Source: Mangrovimicrobium sp033283325
GTDB taxonomy: Bacteria; Pseudomonadota; Gammaproteobacteria; Pseudomonadales; Halieaceae
Reading direction: 5' to 3'
Assembly (NCBI GenBank): GCA_033283325.1
Contig: JAWMQO010000001.1
Location: 434,001-498,000 of the forward strand
Length of the DNA stretch: 64,000 bases
Of the stretch, positions 9,191 through 16,844 are shown in pieces. The position numbers and the translations under genes are program-made. The notes beneath the pieces are model-generated. The model was not told where the DNA came from. It did not search any database and saw only the letters and a program-made list of their open reading frames with translations. The first letter of the stretch is position 1. Each line of letters opens with the position of its first letter.

Positions 9191-9739
9191 ATGAAAACCC
9201 CGAGCATGATCAAGTACACGGCCGCAGCCTGCCTGCTGAGCCTTTCCGCTGCCTCGACCCAGGCCGCAACGGTATGGTTGGTAGAGAGCGGGGCGGCCTC
9301 CAACTCCAACTCCCCGGGCACTACGCTGGAGATACTGCCTGAAGGCGGTAGCTATGACCTGTACGTAAACTTTACTCCCGATACAGCCTACGGCTGGGAT
9401 GTGGACCTCACAGTTACCGGGACCGGGCTGGTGAGTAATGTGACCGGCGACAATCTCGACATAGGTGCTCCGATGCCCAACGGGGGTTGGGGGCAGATCG
9501 GCGGAGACATTTTTGGCGAGGGGGGCGAGATTCTCCTGTTCAGCTTCGATTTCAGCGGCACTGCAGGCAGCACCCTGACTTTCAGCGGCAGCTACACGGA
9601 TGACTCTTTCAGCGATGCGCCGTTTCCGACGCTGGACATCGTGAGCGTCTCCGAAGTACCGCTGCCAGCCAGTGGCTGGCTGCTGGCTTCCGCCCTTGGT
9701 GCACTGCTGGCCAGGCGCCGAAGCCCGAAGCGCAGCTGA
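9191..9739 (+). CDS. VPLPA-CTERM sorting-tail protein, possibly cohesin-like
   Basis: Secreted protein of 182 residues. The start at ATG 9191 is chosen for its GGAG site (9182-9185) and the signal peptide that follows (MKTPSMIKYTAAACLLSLSA...); an upstream in-frame extension to 9107 lacks these features. The C-terminus EVPLPASGWLLASALGALLA plus Arg-rich end is a VPLPA/PEP-CTERM tripartite sorting signal read by an exosortase. The mature part is a Ser/Gly/Asp-rich beta-type domain (LYVNFTPDTAYGWDVDLTV, ILLFSFDF) recalling cohesin-type modules. The next gene, 85 bases on, carries a dockerin. The cohesin reading is inference. Confidence 0.82.
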   Translation: MKTPSMIKYTAAACLLSLSAASTQAATVWLVESGAASNSNSPGTTLEILPEGGSYDLYVNFTPDTAYGWDVDLTVTGTGLVSNVTGDNLDIGAPMPNGGWGQIGGDIFGEGGEILLFSFDFSGTAGSTLTFSGSYTDDSFSDAPFPTLDIVSVSEVPLPASGWLLASALGALLARRRSPKRS

Positions 9740-9824
9740 TCGAGCTGGCCTGCTTTGCGCTGTCCCTGAAGGGGCGGCGAAGCCATAACATGCGGCAATA
9801 ATAAAAAGACAATGGAGCTACGCC

Positions 9825-12800
9825 ATGTGTAACGAAAGACGCTGGGCGTTCGCAGCCCTTTTTTTCCTGCTACTGACCCTGCCCGTGCTTCCCTCCTGGG
9901 CCACTGTCACCAATACCGGCAAGGATTTCTGGCATTTCGAGAGCGGGCAGGTGAGGCCCCTGGCACTGTCGCCTGACGGCAGCCGCCTGTTCGCAACCAA
10001 CACGCCCGATAACCATTTGGAGATTTTCAGCGTCACTCCCGGGGGCCTGGAACACGAGTATTCGTTGCCGGTAGGTTTGGAGCCGGTTGCCGTGGCGGCG
10101 CGCAGCAACAGTGAAGTCTGGGTCGTGAACCATCTCTCGGACAGTATCAGTGTGGTGGATGTCTCGGCGACGCCGCCGCGTATCGTGCGCACCCTGCTGG
10201 TAGGTGACGAGCCGCGCGATATTGTCTTTGCCGGCGTACCCGGTCAGCCCGGTGGCGCGTTGCCCCGCGCCTTCATCACCGCTGCCCACCGCGGCCAGAA
10301 CGTGCCCGCCGCCGGAAAATACGGTGATTTCCTGACGCCGGGTATCGGCCGTGCCGACGTCTGGGTGTTCGACGCCGATAACCTCGGGCCGGCGCCGGGC
10401 GGCGCTCCAGAGAATATCATTACACTCTTCGGCGATACCCCCAGGGCACTGGCCGCGTCTCCCGATGGCACGCGGGTCTACGCCGGGGTGTTTCACTCCG
10501 GTAACCGCACGACGATCGTGCCCGTCCAGGGTACCCTGACCGCGCCAAATGACGACTTCAATACGCCGCCGGAAATCCCCATCATCGTGCAGTTCGACGG
10601 CAGCGACTGGGTAGAGTCTGACGGTAGCATCAACAACGCGCCGCAACTGATCCTGCCGGATTACGATGTGTTCGAGATCGACGCAGCGGCGGCAATGGCA
10701 GTCGAGGTGAACAGCTTCAGCGGTGTAGGCACGATTCTTTTCAACATGGCGGTAAACCCCACTACAGGCAAGCTCTACGTCAGTAACACCGAGGCCAACA
10801 ACCTCGTACCCAATGAACCGGACCTGACCGGTGACCTGCACCGGGCGCAGATCACGCTGATCGACGGCCTGGGTACCGTAGTGCCGCGCCACATCAACAA
10901 GCACATCAATTACAACGTGGTGCCGAGCCCGCTTTCAGTGCGCGACGCCAGCCTCGCTACCCCTACCGCCATGCATATCGCGGCCGACGGTACCCTGTAC
11001 CTGGCGGCCTTCGGCTCTGGCAAAGTCGGTGTATTCAGTACGGCGGAACTGGATGCGGACAGCTTCGTGCCTTCCGCTGCGAATCACATTCCGGTGACGG
11101 GCGGCGGTCCGAGTGGCCTGGCCCTGGACAGCGGCAGCCAGCGGCTCTACGTCATGACCCGCTTCGACAACGGTATCTCGGTGATCGATACCGGCATCGC
11201 ACAGGAAATTTCGCACCTGACCATGCACAATCCGGAGCCGGCCTCGGTAGTGGATGGGCGCCGCTTCCTCTACGACGCGGTGGAGACCTCCAGCAATGGC
11301 GAGGCCTCCTGCGCCGGCTGCCACGTTTTCGGGCAGATGGACAGCCTGGCCTGGGACCTCAGTGACAACCTCGCTACCGACGTCATCCTGAACCCGAACC
11401 CCTTCAACATTACCGGCAACCTCGCTTTCATCATGCAGTTGCTTGGTCCGCCCGCCTTCCACCCGATGAAAGGGCCCATGGTTACCCAGTCGCTGCGCGG
11501 TATGGACAAGCACGGCCCGATGCACTGGCGCGGCGACCGCAGTGGCGCCCTGGTCGGGGACAGCTTCGACAACGAGGACGAGGCCTTCAAGCAGTTCAAT
11601 CCCGCCTTTGTCGGCCTGCTCGGTCGCGGCAGCCAGTTGAGCGCATCGCAGATGCAGGCGTTCACGGACTTTATCCTGCAGTTGAGCTATCCGCCCAACC
11701 CGATCCGCAACCTGGACAACTCGCTTACGATCGCGGAGCAGAACGGCTTTGACATCTATATGGGCCCGGTTACCGATGGCGTGACCAACTGCAACGGCTG
11801 CCACGTGCTGGATCCAGCCCAGGGCTTTTTCGGCACCGATGGGCTGTCGACCTTCGAGGGCGCGCCGCAGTTCATGAAAGTCGCCCACCTGCGCAATATG
11901 TACCAGAAAGTCGGGATGTTCGGTGCGATTCCGCAAAGTGGAACCGCGGTTGGCCAGACCGTCTCTTTCCCCTCCGCGGGACCGGCGAACATCCCGCAGA
12001 TCCGCGGTTTCGGTTACACCCATAACGGCACCATCGATACCCTGGACAGTTTTGTCTCCGCCAGTCTGTTCAGCCTGAGCAGCGCCGAAGAAGAGGACAT
12101 GGCAGAGTTCCTGCTGTCTTTCCCCAGCGAACTGGCGCCGATTGTCGGGCAGCAGGTGACGCTCGACGCGGGCAATGGGGCCAGTGTCTCCGCGCGAATC
12201 GACCTGTTCAGGAGCCGTGCGCAGCAGTTGCAGCCCAACCCCTCTTCGCCGCAGCAACACGAGTGTGATCTCGTCGTTCACGGCACTGTGGGTGGCAACG
12301 AGCGCGCCTGGCTCTTCGATCCGGACAGCGGTATGTTCACTCCTGATGCCGCCGCCGAAGCGGACCTGAGCGATGGCGACTTGCGTGCCCTGGCGGTCGG
12401 CTCCGACAGTCTCACCTATACCTGCGCTCCCCCGGGCTCGGGGCCGCGTATGGCGCTGGATCGCGATGGAGACGGCCTGCTCAATTTCGACGAGCAGGCG
12501 CTGCTGACCAGCGCGGCTAATCCGGACAGTGACGGGGATGGCGTGGCGGATCCCGATGACAATTGCCCGGTGACGGCAAACGCGGATCAGGCGGACAGCG
12601 GTGGCCTGGACACCAATATCGGCGATGGCATCGGCGATGCCTGCCAGTGCGGTGACATCAATGGAGACGGCAAGATCAGTAACAGTGATGCGGTGCTGAT
12701 CCAGCGCTACCTGCTGGGCCTGCCTTCGCCCTTCGATCCCGACTTCTGTGATGTGACCGGTGATGGCAGCTGCACCAATTCCGATTCCGTTGTGATCCAG

Positions 12801-12860
12801 CGCGCCCTGCTTGGCCTGCCTCCCGGCCTGGGCCAGGCGTGTGTCGCTGCACTGCCGTAA
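9825..12860 (+). CDS. Secreted beta-propeller / di-haem cytochrome / dockerin protein
   Basis: Exported protein of 1011 residues with a signal peptide (AALFFLLLTLPVLPSWA). In order: YVTN-like beta-propeller blades (about 40-480, for example LALSPDGSRLFATN and VADGTLYLAAF-type repeats); a cytochrome c peroxidase-like part with two haem motifs, CAGCH (about 494) and CNGCH (about 654); a calcium-binding thrombospondin type-3 stretch (DRDGDGLLNFDE, DSDGDGVADPDDNCP); and a C-terminal type I dockerin pair (GDINGDGKISNSDAVLIQRY and VTGDGSCTNSDSVVIQRA). It probably acts in the periplasm or at the surface in redox chemistry; the substrate is unknown. TGGAG lies 8 bases before the start. Confidence 0.88.
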   Translation: MCNERRWAFAALFFLLLTLPVLPSWATVTNTGKDFWHFESGQVRPLALSPDGSRLFATNTPDNHLEIFSVTPGGLEHEYSLPVGLEPVAVAARSNSEVWVVNHLSDSISVVDVSATPPRIVRTLLVGDEPRDIVFAGVPGQPGGALPRAFITAAHRGQNVPAAGKYGDFLTPGIGRADVWVFDADNLGPAPGGAPENIITLFGDTPRALAASPDGTRVYAGVFHSGNRTTIVPVQGTLTAPNDDFNTPPEIPIIVQFDGSDWVESDGSINNAPQLILPDYDVFEIDAAAAMAVEVNSFSGVGTILFNMAVNPTTGKLYVSNTEANNLVPNEPDLTGDLHRAQITLIDGLGTVVPRHINKHINYNVVPSPLSVRDASLATPTAMHIAADGTLYLAAFGSGKVGVFSTAELDADSFVPSAANHIPVTGGGPSGLALDSGSQRLYVMTRFDNGISVIDTGIAQEISHLTMHNPEPASVVDGRRFLYDAVETSSNGEASCAGCHVFGQMDSLAWDLSDNLATDVILNPNPFNITGNLAFIMQLLGPPAFHPMKGPMVTQSLRGMDKHGPMHWRGDRSGALVGDSFDNEDEAFKQFNPAFVGLLGRGSQLSASQMQAFTDFILQLSYPPNPIRNLDNSLTIAEQNGFDIYMGPVTDGVTNCNGCHVLDPAQGFFGTDGLSTFEGAPQFMKVAHLRNMYQKVGMFGAIPQSGTAVGQTVSFPSAGPANIPQIRGFGYTHNGTIDTLDSFVSASLFSLSSAEEEDMAEFLLSFPSELAPIVGQQVTLDAGNGASVSARIDLFRSRAQQLQPNPSSPQQHECDLVVHGTVGGNERAWLFDPDSGMFTPDAAAEADLSDGDLRALAVGSDSLTYTCAPPGSGPRMALDRDGDGLLNFDEQALLTSAANPDSDGDGVADPDDNCPVTANADQADSGGLDTNIGDGIGDACQCGDINGDGKISNSDAVLIQRYLLGLPSPFDPDFCDVTGDGSCTNSDSVVIQRALLGLPPGLGQACVAALP

Positions 12861-12875
12861 CCGTCTTCAAGCCAG

Positions 12876-12901
12876 CGGGCGTGACGCTCAAGCGTCGCGC
12901 C
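12876..12901 (+). terminator. Terminator-like hairpin after the dockerin protein
   Basis: Twelve-base arms GGGCGTGACGCT and AGCGTCGCGCCC around a two-base loop, one G-T pair. It lies 16 bases after the stop. There is no T-run, so it may be a processing or mixed terminator. Confidence 0.45.
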
Positions 12902-13053
12902 CGTAACCGTGATTCAACCTGGGCTTTCTACCGGCGGACGCCAGTCCCGCCTGCCTGAACCTGCTCGCGGTGCAGCGAAGGGGCAGGGGGTGTGTAATAT
13001 TTTGCGACACTGCCGCATAATGCGCCTACGGCGCTGCCCAAGGCTCCCCCCAG

Positions 13054-13263
13054 GTGAAAAAAACAGTCCCGCCCAAGTCCCCATCCGACAGCCGAGCTCC
13101 CGCGGATAAGCCCGTGGAGATGTCAAAAAGCTCCAGGCGGTTTCTGGACTCCATTCCGGCGCAGATCGACGCCATCAAGGCGGAGCGAGAGAAGAGGGCG
13201 AAGGAACTGCACGCTTCCGACGCATCACCGAAGAAGAAAAGAAAGAAGGGGGAGCAGGAATAG
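13054..13263 (+). CDS. Small basic hypothetical protein
   Basis: Possible 69-residue protein from a GTG start. It is Lys/Ser/Pro-rich with a central helix-prone segment (SSRRFLDSIPAQIDAIKAER) and a Lys-rich tail (KKKRKKGEQE). No family is recognised and no clear ribosome-binding site is seen. The frame has coding-like composition and no better alternative overlaps it, so it is kept as tentative. Confidence 0.35.
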   Translation: MKKTVPPKSPSDSRAPADKPVEMSKSSRRFLDSIPAQIDAIKAEREKRAKELHASDASPKKKRKKGEQE

Positions 13264-13362
13264 ACTGCTTTACTGTGACACCTGGCCAGGAATCCGCTTC
13301 CTGCTGCTGAAATTCGTCTGCTGTCATTGCCGTGTCACAGACAGTGAACTATATTCATAGCC

Positions 13363-13385
13363 ACATGCTTTATGGATAAGCATGC
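13363..13385. promoter_or_regulatory. Inverted repeat upstream of VPLPA-CTERM gene
   Basis: Arms CATGCTTTAT and ATAAGCATG around two G bases, with one unpaired T, about 33 bases before the start at 13418. It could be an operator or a leader hairpin. No regulator is implied. Confidence 0.3.
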
Positions 13386-13417
13386 AATAAAAACAATCGC
13401 AGACAAGGATGTACGAG

Positions 13418-14275
13418 ATGATAAAAGTCAGCAAAGCTCCCCTCGCATTATTTTTCGGTACCCTGGCCAGCACCTTGGCAGCGCCGCTGGCATGGTCTGC
13501 CACGGCGTTCGTATTCGAAGTCGATTCGACAGTGTATGAGCCATTGAATAACAACCAGTGGCAAGCGTTCGGCAGCGCCCAATACCAATTCACGCTGGTA
13601 GTCGATGATACCCAGGTCAGTACAGCAGACGTTGCGCCTGAAATGCCCGCCATGCTCTACGATAGTTACCAGGATATCTCCATGCCCGTGATCGGGGTCA
13701 GCGGCGAGAGCGAAGACGCAATCGCCGTATTGCGCTCAGGCGCGGACCTGGGTGTCTCTACGACGGTGTCGCAGACCGCGATGAGTTCCGAGACGGCGAG
13801 TACGCTGCTGGGCGATTCACAGGTACTGAGCTTTGTAGGGCGCGTCAGTGAACGCCATGAAACCGGGGATGCATTTACCCGCGATGGCCAGGGTATCCAG
13901 CCTACCTATCAATACACGGAAGGTTTCGACCTGAGATATAACACCTACAACGATGTCGACCCCCAGCCGATGTCACTGGAGGATTTTCTCGCCCTGACAT
14001 CCGACGTGGTGGGAGTAGAGGGCGCTTTCAGTTTTTCCCATTCCGCGCTCGCTGTCACTGAGGAGTGTCTTGTGGATCAGCCGACGTTCTGTCCGAGCCT
14101 GATGGACCCGGGTCTGGTCGCCGCCCTCGGCCTGTCGATCATTGAAATCGAGGGCATCCGTTATTCTGGAACCGCTACGCTCCTTAGCGTAACGCCAGTA
14201 CCTCTGCCAGCCGCCGGCTGGCTCTTCGTGTCCGCCCTGTCACTGCTTGGACTATTCCGCGGCAAACGCCGCTGA
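13418..14275 (+). CDS. VPLPA-CTERM sorting-tail protein
   Basis: Secreted protein of 285 residues. ATG 13418 is preferred over ATG 13409 because AAGGA (13405-13409) runs into the earlier codon and sits 8 bases before the later one. The signal peptide ALFFGTLASTLAAPLAWSA is followed by a beta-rich, Asp/Ser/Thr-rich domain of unknown function with one Cys pair (EECLVDQPTFCPS). The C-terminus is PVPLPAAGWLFVSALSLLGL plus RGKRR, a clear VPLPA-CTERM exosortase signal. The remaining function is unknown. Confidence 0.85.
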   Translation: MIKVSKAPLALFFGTLASTLAAPLAWSATAFVFEVDSTVYEPLNNNQWQAFGSAQYQFTLVVDDTQVSTADVAPEMPAMLYDSYQDISMPVIGVSGESEDAIAVLRSGADLGVSTTVSQTAMSSETASTLLGDSQVLSFVGRVSERHETGDAFTRDGQGIQPTYQYTEGFDLRYNTYNDVDPQPMSLEDFLALTSDVVGVEGAFSFSHSALAVTEECLVDQPTFCPSLMDPGLVAALGLSIIEIEGIRYSGTATLLSVTPVPLPAAGWLFVSALSLLGLFRGKRR

Positions 14276-14305
14276 GTAAAAACCTGCGGCTGGTGGCCGC
14301 TGCTG

Positions 14306-14329
14306 CCGGGGGGACTATTACGCCCCCGG
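14306..14329. terminator. Hairpin between convergent genes
   Basis: CCGGGGG and CCCCCGG arms with a loop of about 10 bases, between the ends of a plus-strand and a minus-strand gene. Possibly a bidirectional terminator; no T-run. Confidence 0.4.
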
Positions 14330-14370
14330 TGCAGTGTCCACACCTGCCTCGGCTCCTGTAACCCCTCTCC

Positions 14371-16551
14371 TCAGTCCTGGTTGAAACGTTCTCCAATGAT
14401 GGGAAAATCGATGCCGGTCACCGCGCGGGCGCCGTGGATGCCGCCCATGACCGTGCCTTCCATACAGGCCACGTAGAAATCGTTGTCGATCCAGTCGCCG
14501 GTGATGCAGAGGTTGTTATATCCGGTATCACCGGCCTTCATTCGGTGCCGGGTTGCGCCCGGGAGGGCGATAGTACAGCGCTCTGAGGGCCCGCAGTTGG
14601 AAATCCAGTACTGCTGGTCAAAACGGGCCTTGCCCTCGATCCCACCCGGTGCCAGAAGGATGTTCCAGTCGAGGATGGGTGGTGTTTCGGGATCGATCGC
14701 CGCAGGCATCAGTGTGCCGATATTATTTTCGCAGAAGTCCAGCGCCAGGCGTCTCGCTTCGGCATACTGATCCTTCTGGAAGTTGGCATTGGCCTTGTCC
14801 CGTGGGTCGGGAGCGAAGGTCGGTCCTTTCTGCGCACCGCAGTAGTAACTGACGTTCCTTGGGCCCTCCCCGGTGGGCCAGTCCTCCCGCGGAATGACCT
14901 GGCTCATATCCGCCCATGTATTGAGTGGTTCCACATAAAGGCTGAGCAGGGGGGAGGGCGCTTTCCAGCCGAGTTCGTGCAGGTCCTTCCTGAACCACAA
15001 TTGGAAGGCCACGGTGGAGACGGACTGCACGTGCTGGACCATTTCCGCCCAACGCGGGCTGTCGTCGACCAGGTCCTGGCACAGGTAGGGTACGGCCCCT
15101 ATGGGAATAGCGTAAAGCACCTTGTCGTAATCCTCACCCGCCTTGAGCACCTTCGATTCGGTGATTTCCTTCGGCAGGTGGTCGTAGTAGGACTCAAGGT
15201 CGTAGTCGCGCAGTTGCTCCGCGTACTGTAGTTGTTCGTAGCACGGTTTCGCCGGCCAGCAGTCCAGGTGCTGGATTTCCACCAGGGGATTGTATTCTTC
15301 CAGCCCCTCCCTGAGTTTCGCCTGTACCGTCATCTCGATTGATGCAATGGAGCGCTCACCCTTCGCATCCCGTTTTTCCGACAGGCGCAAGGCCTCTACC
15401 CGGTGGAAGAACTCGAACTTCACCCCGCGCTTCCTGAGCACTTCGTAGAGTGGGGCGAAAACCGTATCGCCCATGCCCGCATTCATCTTGTAGTAGTTGT
15501 GGCCTTTGTAGGTGAAAGCCATGCGCAGGGCACAGCGCACAGCAGCGCCAGCGGCCACCAGCTGCTTGTCCGGGTCACCGTCCTTGTAGGAAAAGGCGGC
15601 GTCGTAGACCACGCGACCATAGGGGGATTTTACGGTGAGTTCGTGAGCGCCATTGAGCAGAAGCCACTCACGAAAATCGTAGTGGTCGATTCGATTGAAT
15701 CCGCCCTCGGCGAAGACATCGTCATCGCAAATACCATGCACAAGGGCGAGGGTGTAGTCGATCCCGAGCCAGAATCGCTGGCCGGCGAGACTGTGTTTGG
15801 ATAAAAGACGGATCAGCGGCCACAGCAAGTTGCGAAACCAGCCGGAATAGCGGCGAATCCGTTTGTGCTGCTTCGCCTTGTCGGAACAGGAAAGGGCTTG
15901 CCTGAGCGGCCATTCCAGAAGACGCATCAGACCGTTTACCAGTGGGTCGCTCCAGCGTGGGGTGTGCTCGTTGTGGCCGTATTCGTCCAGTGTCCGGGCG
16001 CGCTTCCCTGTCGCTTGCTTGTGCCGCTTGTGCAGGGCGCGCCAGCCGAAAATCAATTCGATCAGCGACTGACCCAGCATGGAGAAATAGTCTTCGGGCG
16101 TGTCGAAGGTGCTGCCCTCCCCCGGTATGGATTCGTTAGTGGGGAACTCGACCTCCCAGGGTTGCCAGCGGCCCTGGAAGAAATCCTCTACGACACCGAA
16201 ATTCTCGCCGCTAAAAGCCTTTTCCCAGGTGGACAGGGGGTGGCCCTCGGGGCGGTCCAGTTCCTTGTACACCGCCCGGATCATGGAGAAGAAATTCTCG
16301 TAGAAGCCGAACAGCACGTGCAGGCCGTGCTCCAGTATCCTGCCATCCTCGCCACGGCCGCTGGCGCCCTTGCCGCCGAGCCGCCAGCCCAGTTGATAGA
16401 CGGTAATATCGTATTGGCGACAGCGTTCGGGGTCGTTGGTGATGTGGTAGAGAGCCGAGAGCGCCCCCGGTCCTCCCCCAAGCACTGCGAGTTTGACGGG
16501 TTTAGCTTTTTCAGTATCAGCGCCGTCGACGCCTGTGCTCTCGTCGTTCAT
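14371..16551 (-). CDS. FAD-dependent oxidoreductase (amine-oxidase/desaturase-like), copy 1
   Basis: Protein of 726 residues from ATG 16551, preferred over an upstream GTG at 16569 because GAGAGG precedes it. An N-terminal dinucleotide-binding motif VKLAVLGGGPGALSALYHI is followed by YQLGWRLGGKGASGR, as in phytoene-desaturase/hydroxysqualene-dehydroxylase-type flavoenzymes (COG3349-like). The C-terminal FAD segment is GYNNLCITGDWIDN followed by EGTVMGGIHGARAV. No signal peptide. It is divergent from a paralogue of the same size at 16845 (shared YQ.GWR.GGK, HYLFG/HVLFG and IDHYDFREWL/IDHYDYREWL blocks). The substrate is unknown; a lipid or isoprenoid is inferred from family relatives. Confidence 0.82.
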   Translation of the reverse strand: MNDESTGVDGADTEKAKPVKLAVLGGGPGALSALYHITNDPERCRQYDITVYQLGWRLGGKGASGRGEDGRILEHGLHVLFGFYENFFSMIRAVYKELDRPEGHPLSTWEKAFSGENFGVVEDFFQGRWQPWEVEFPTNESIPGEGSTFDTPEDYFSMLGQSLIELIFGWRALHKRHKQATGKRARTLDEYGHNEHTPRWSDPLVNGLMRLLEWPLRQALSCSDKAKQHKRIRRYSGWFRNLLWPLIRLLSKHSLAGQRFWLGIDYTLALVHGICDDDVFAEGGFNRIDHYDFREWLLLNGAHELTVKSPYGRVVYDAAFSYKDGDPDKQLVAAGAAVRCALRMAFTYKGHNYYKMNAGMGDTVFAPLYEVLRKRGVKFEFFHRVEALRLSEKRDAKGERSIASIEMTVQAKLREGLEEYNPLVEIQHLDCWPAKPCYEQLQYAEQLRDYDLESYYDHLPKEITESKVLKAGEDYDKVLYAIPIGAVPYLCQDLVDDSPRWAEMVQHVQSVSTVAFQLWFRKDLHELGWKAPSPLLSLYVEPLNTWADMSQVIPREDWPTGEGPRNVSYYCGAQKGPTFAPDPRDKANANFQKDQYAEARRLALDFCENNIGTLMPAAIDPETPPILDWNILLAPGGIEGKARFDQQYWISNCGPSERCTIALPGATRHRMKAGDTGYNNLCITGDWIDNDFYVACMEGTVMGGIHGARAVTGIDFPIIGERFNQD

Positions 16552-16658
16552 ATGCTGGCGGCCTCTCACGTAGTTGTTGTCAATCCCTGGACTACACTAC
16601 CGATACCCCTACAGCGATACGACGCGGATCGGTTAAGCGCCCCGAGTACTGCGCAGGC

Positions 16659-16679
16659 GCTATCCAGTTACAGGATAGC
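16659..16679. promoter_or_regulatory. Inverted repeat in shared divergent promoter region
   Basis: GCTATCC and GGATAGC separated by 7 bases, in the 293-base region between two divergent paralogues. Position and symmetry suit an operator; no regulator is identified. Confidence 0.35.
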
Positions 16680-16844
16680 AGTATTCGGTCGCTGCGCGGC
16701 GCAAGCCGGCTTTCGCGAGTGTGAAGAGTCGGCTATGGTAGCGGGATTCGCACAGACGATGCCCTGGCGCTCGACGGGCATTTCACTTCCGCATGTCGGT
16801 ATTCGCGGAGCAAATCGCGGTTGGTTTCTCGGGAGAGCAACAAC

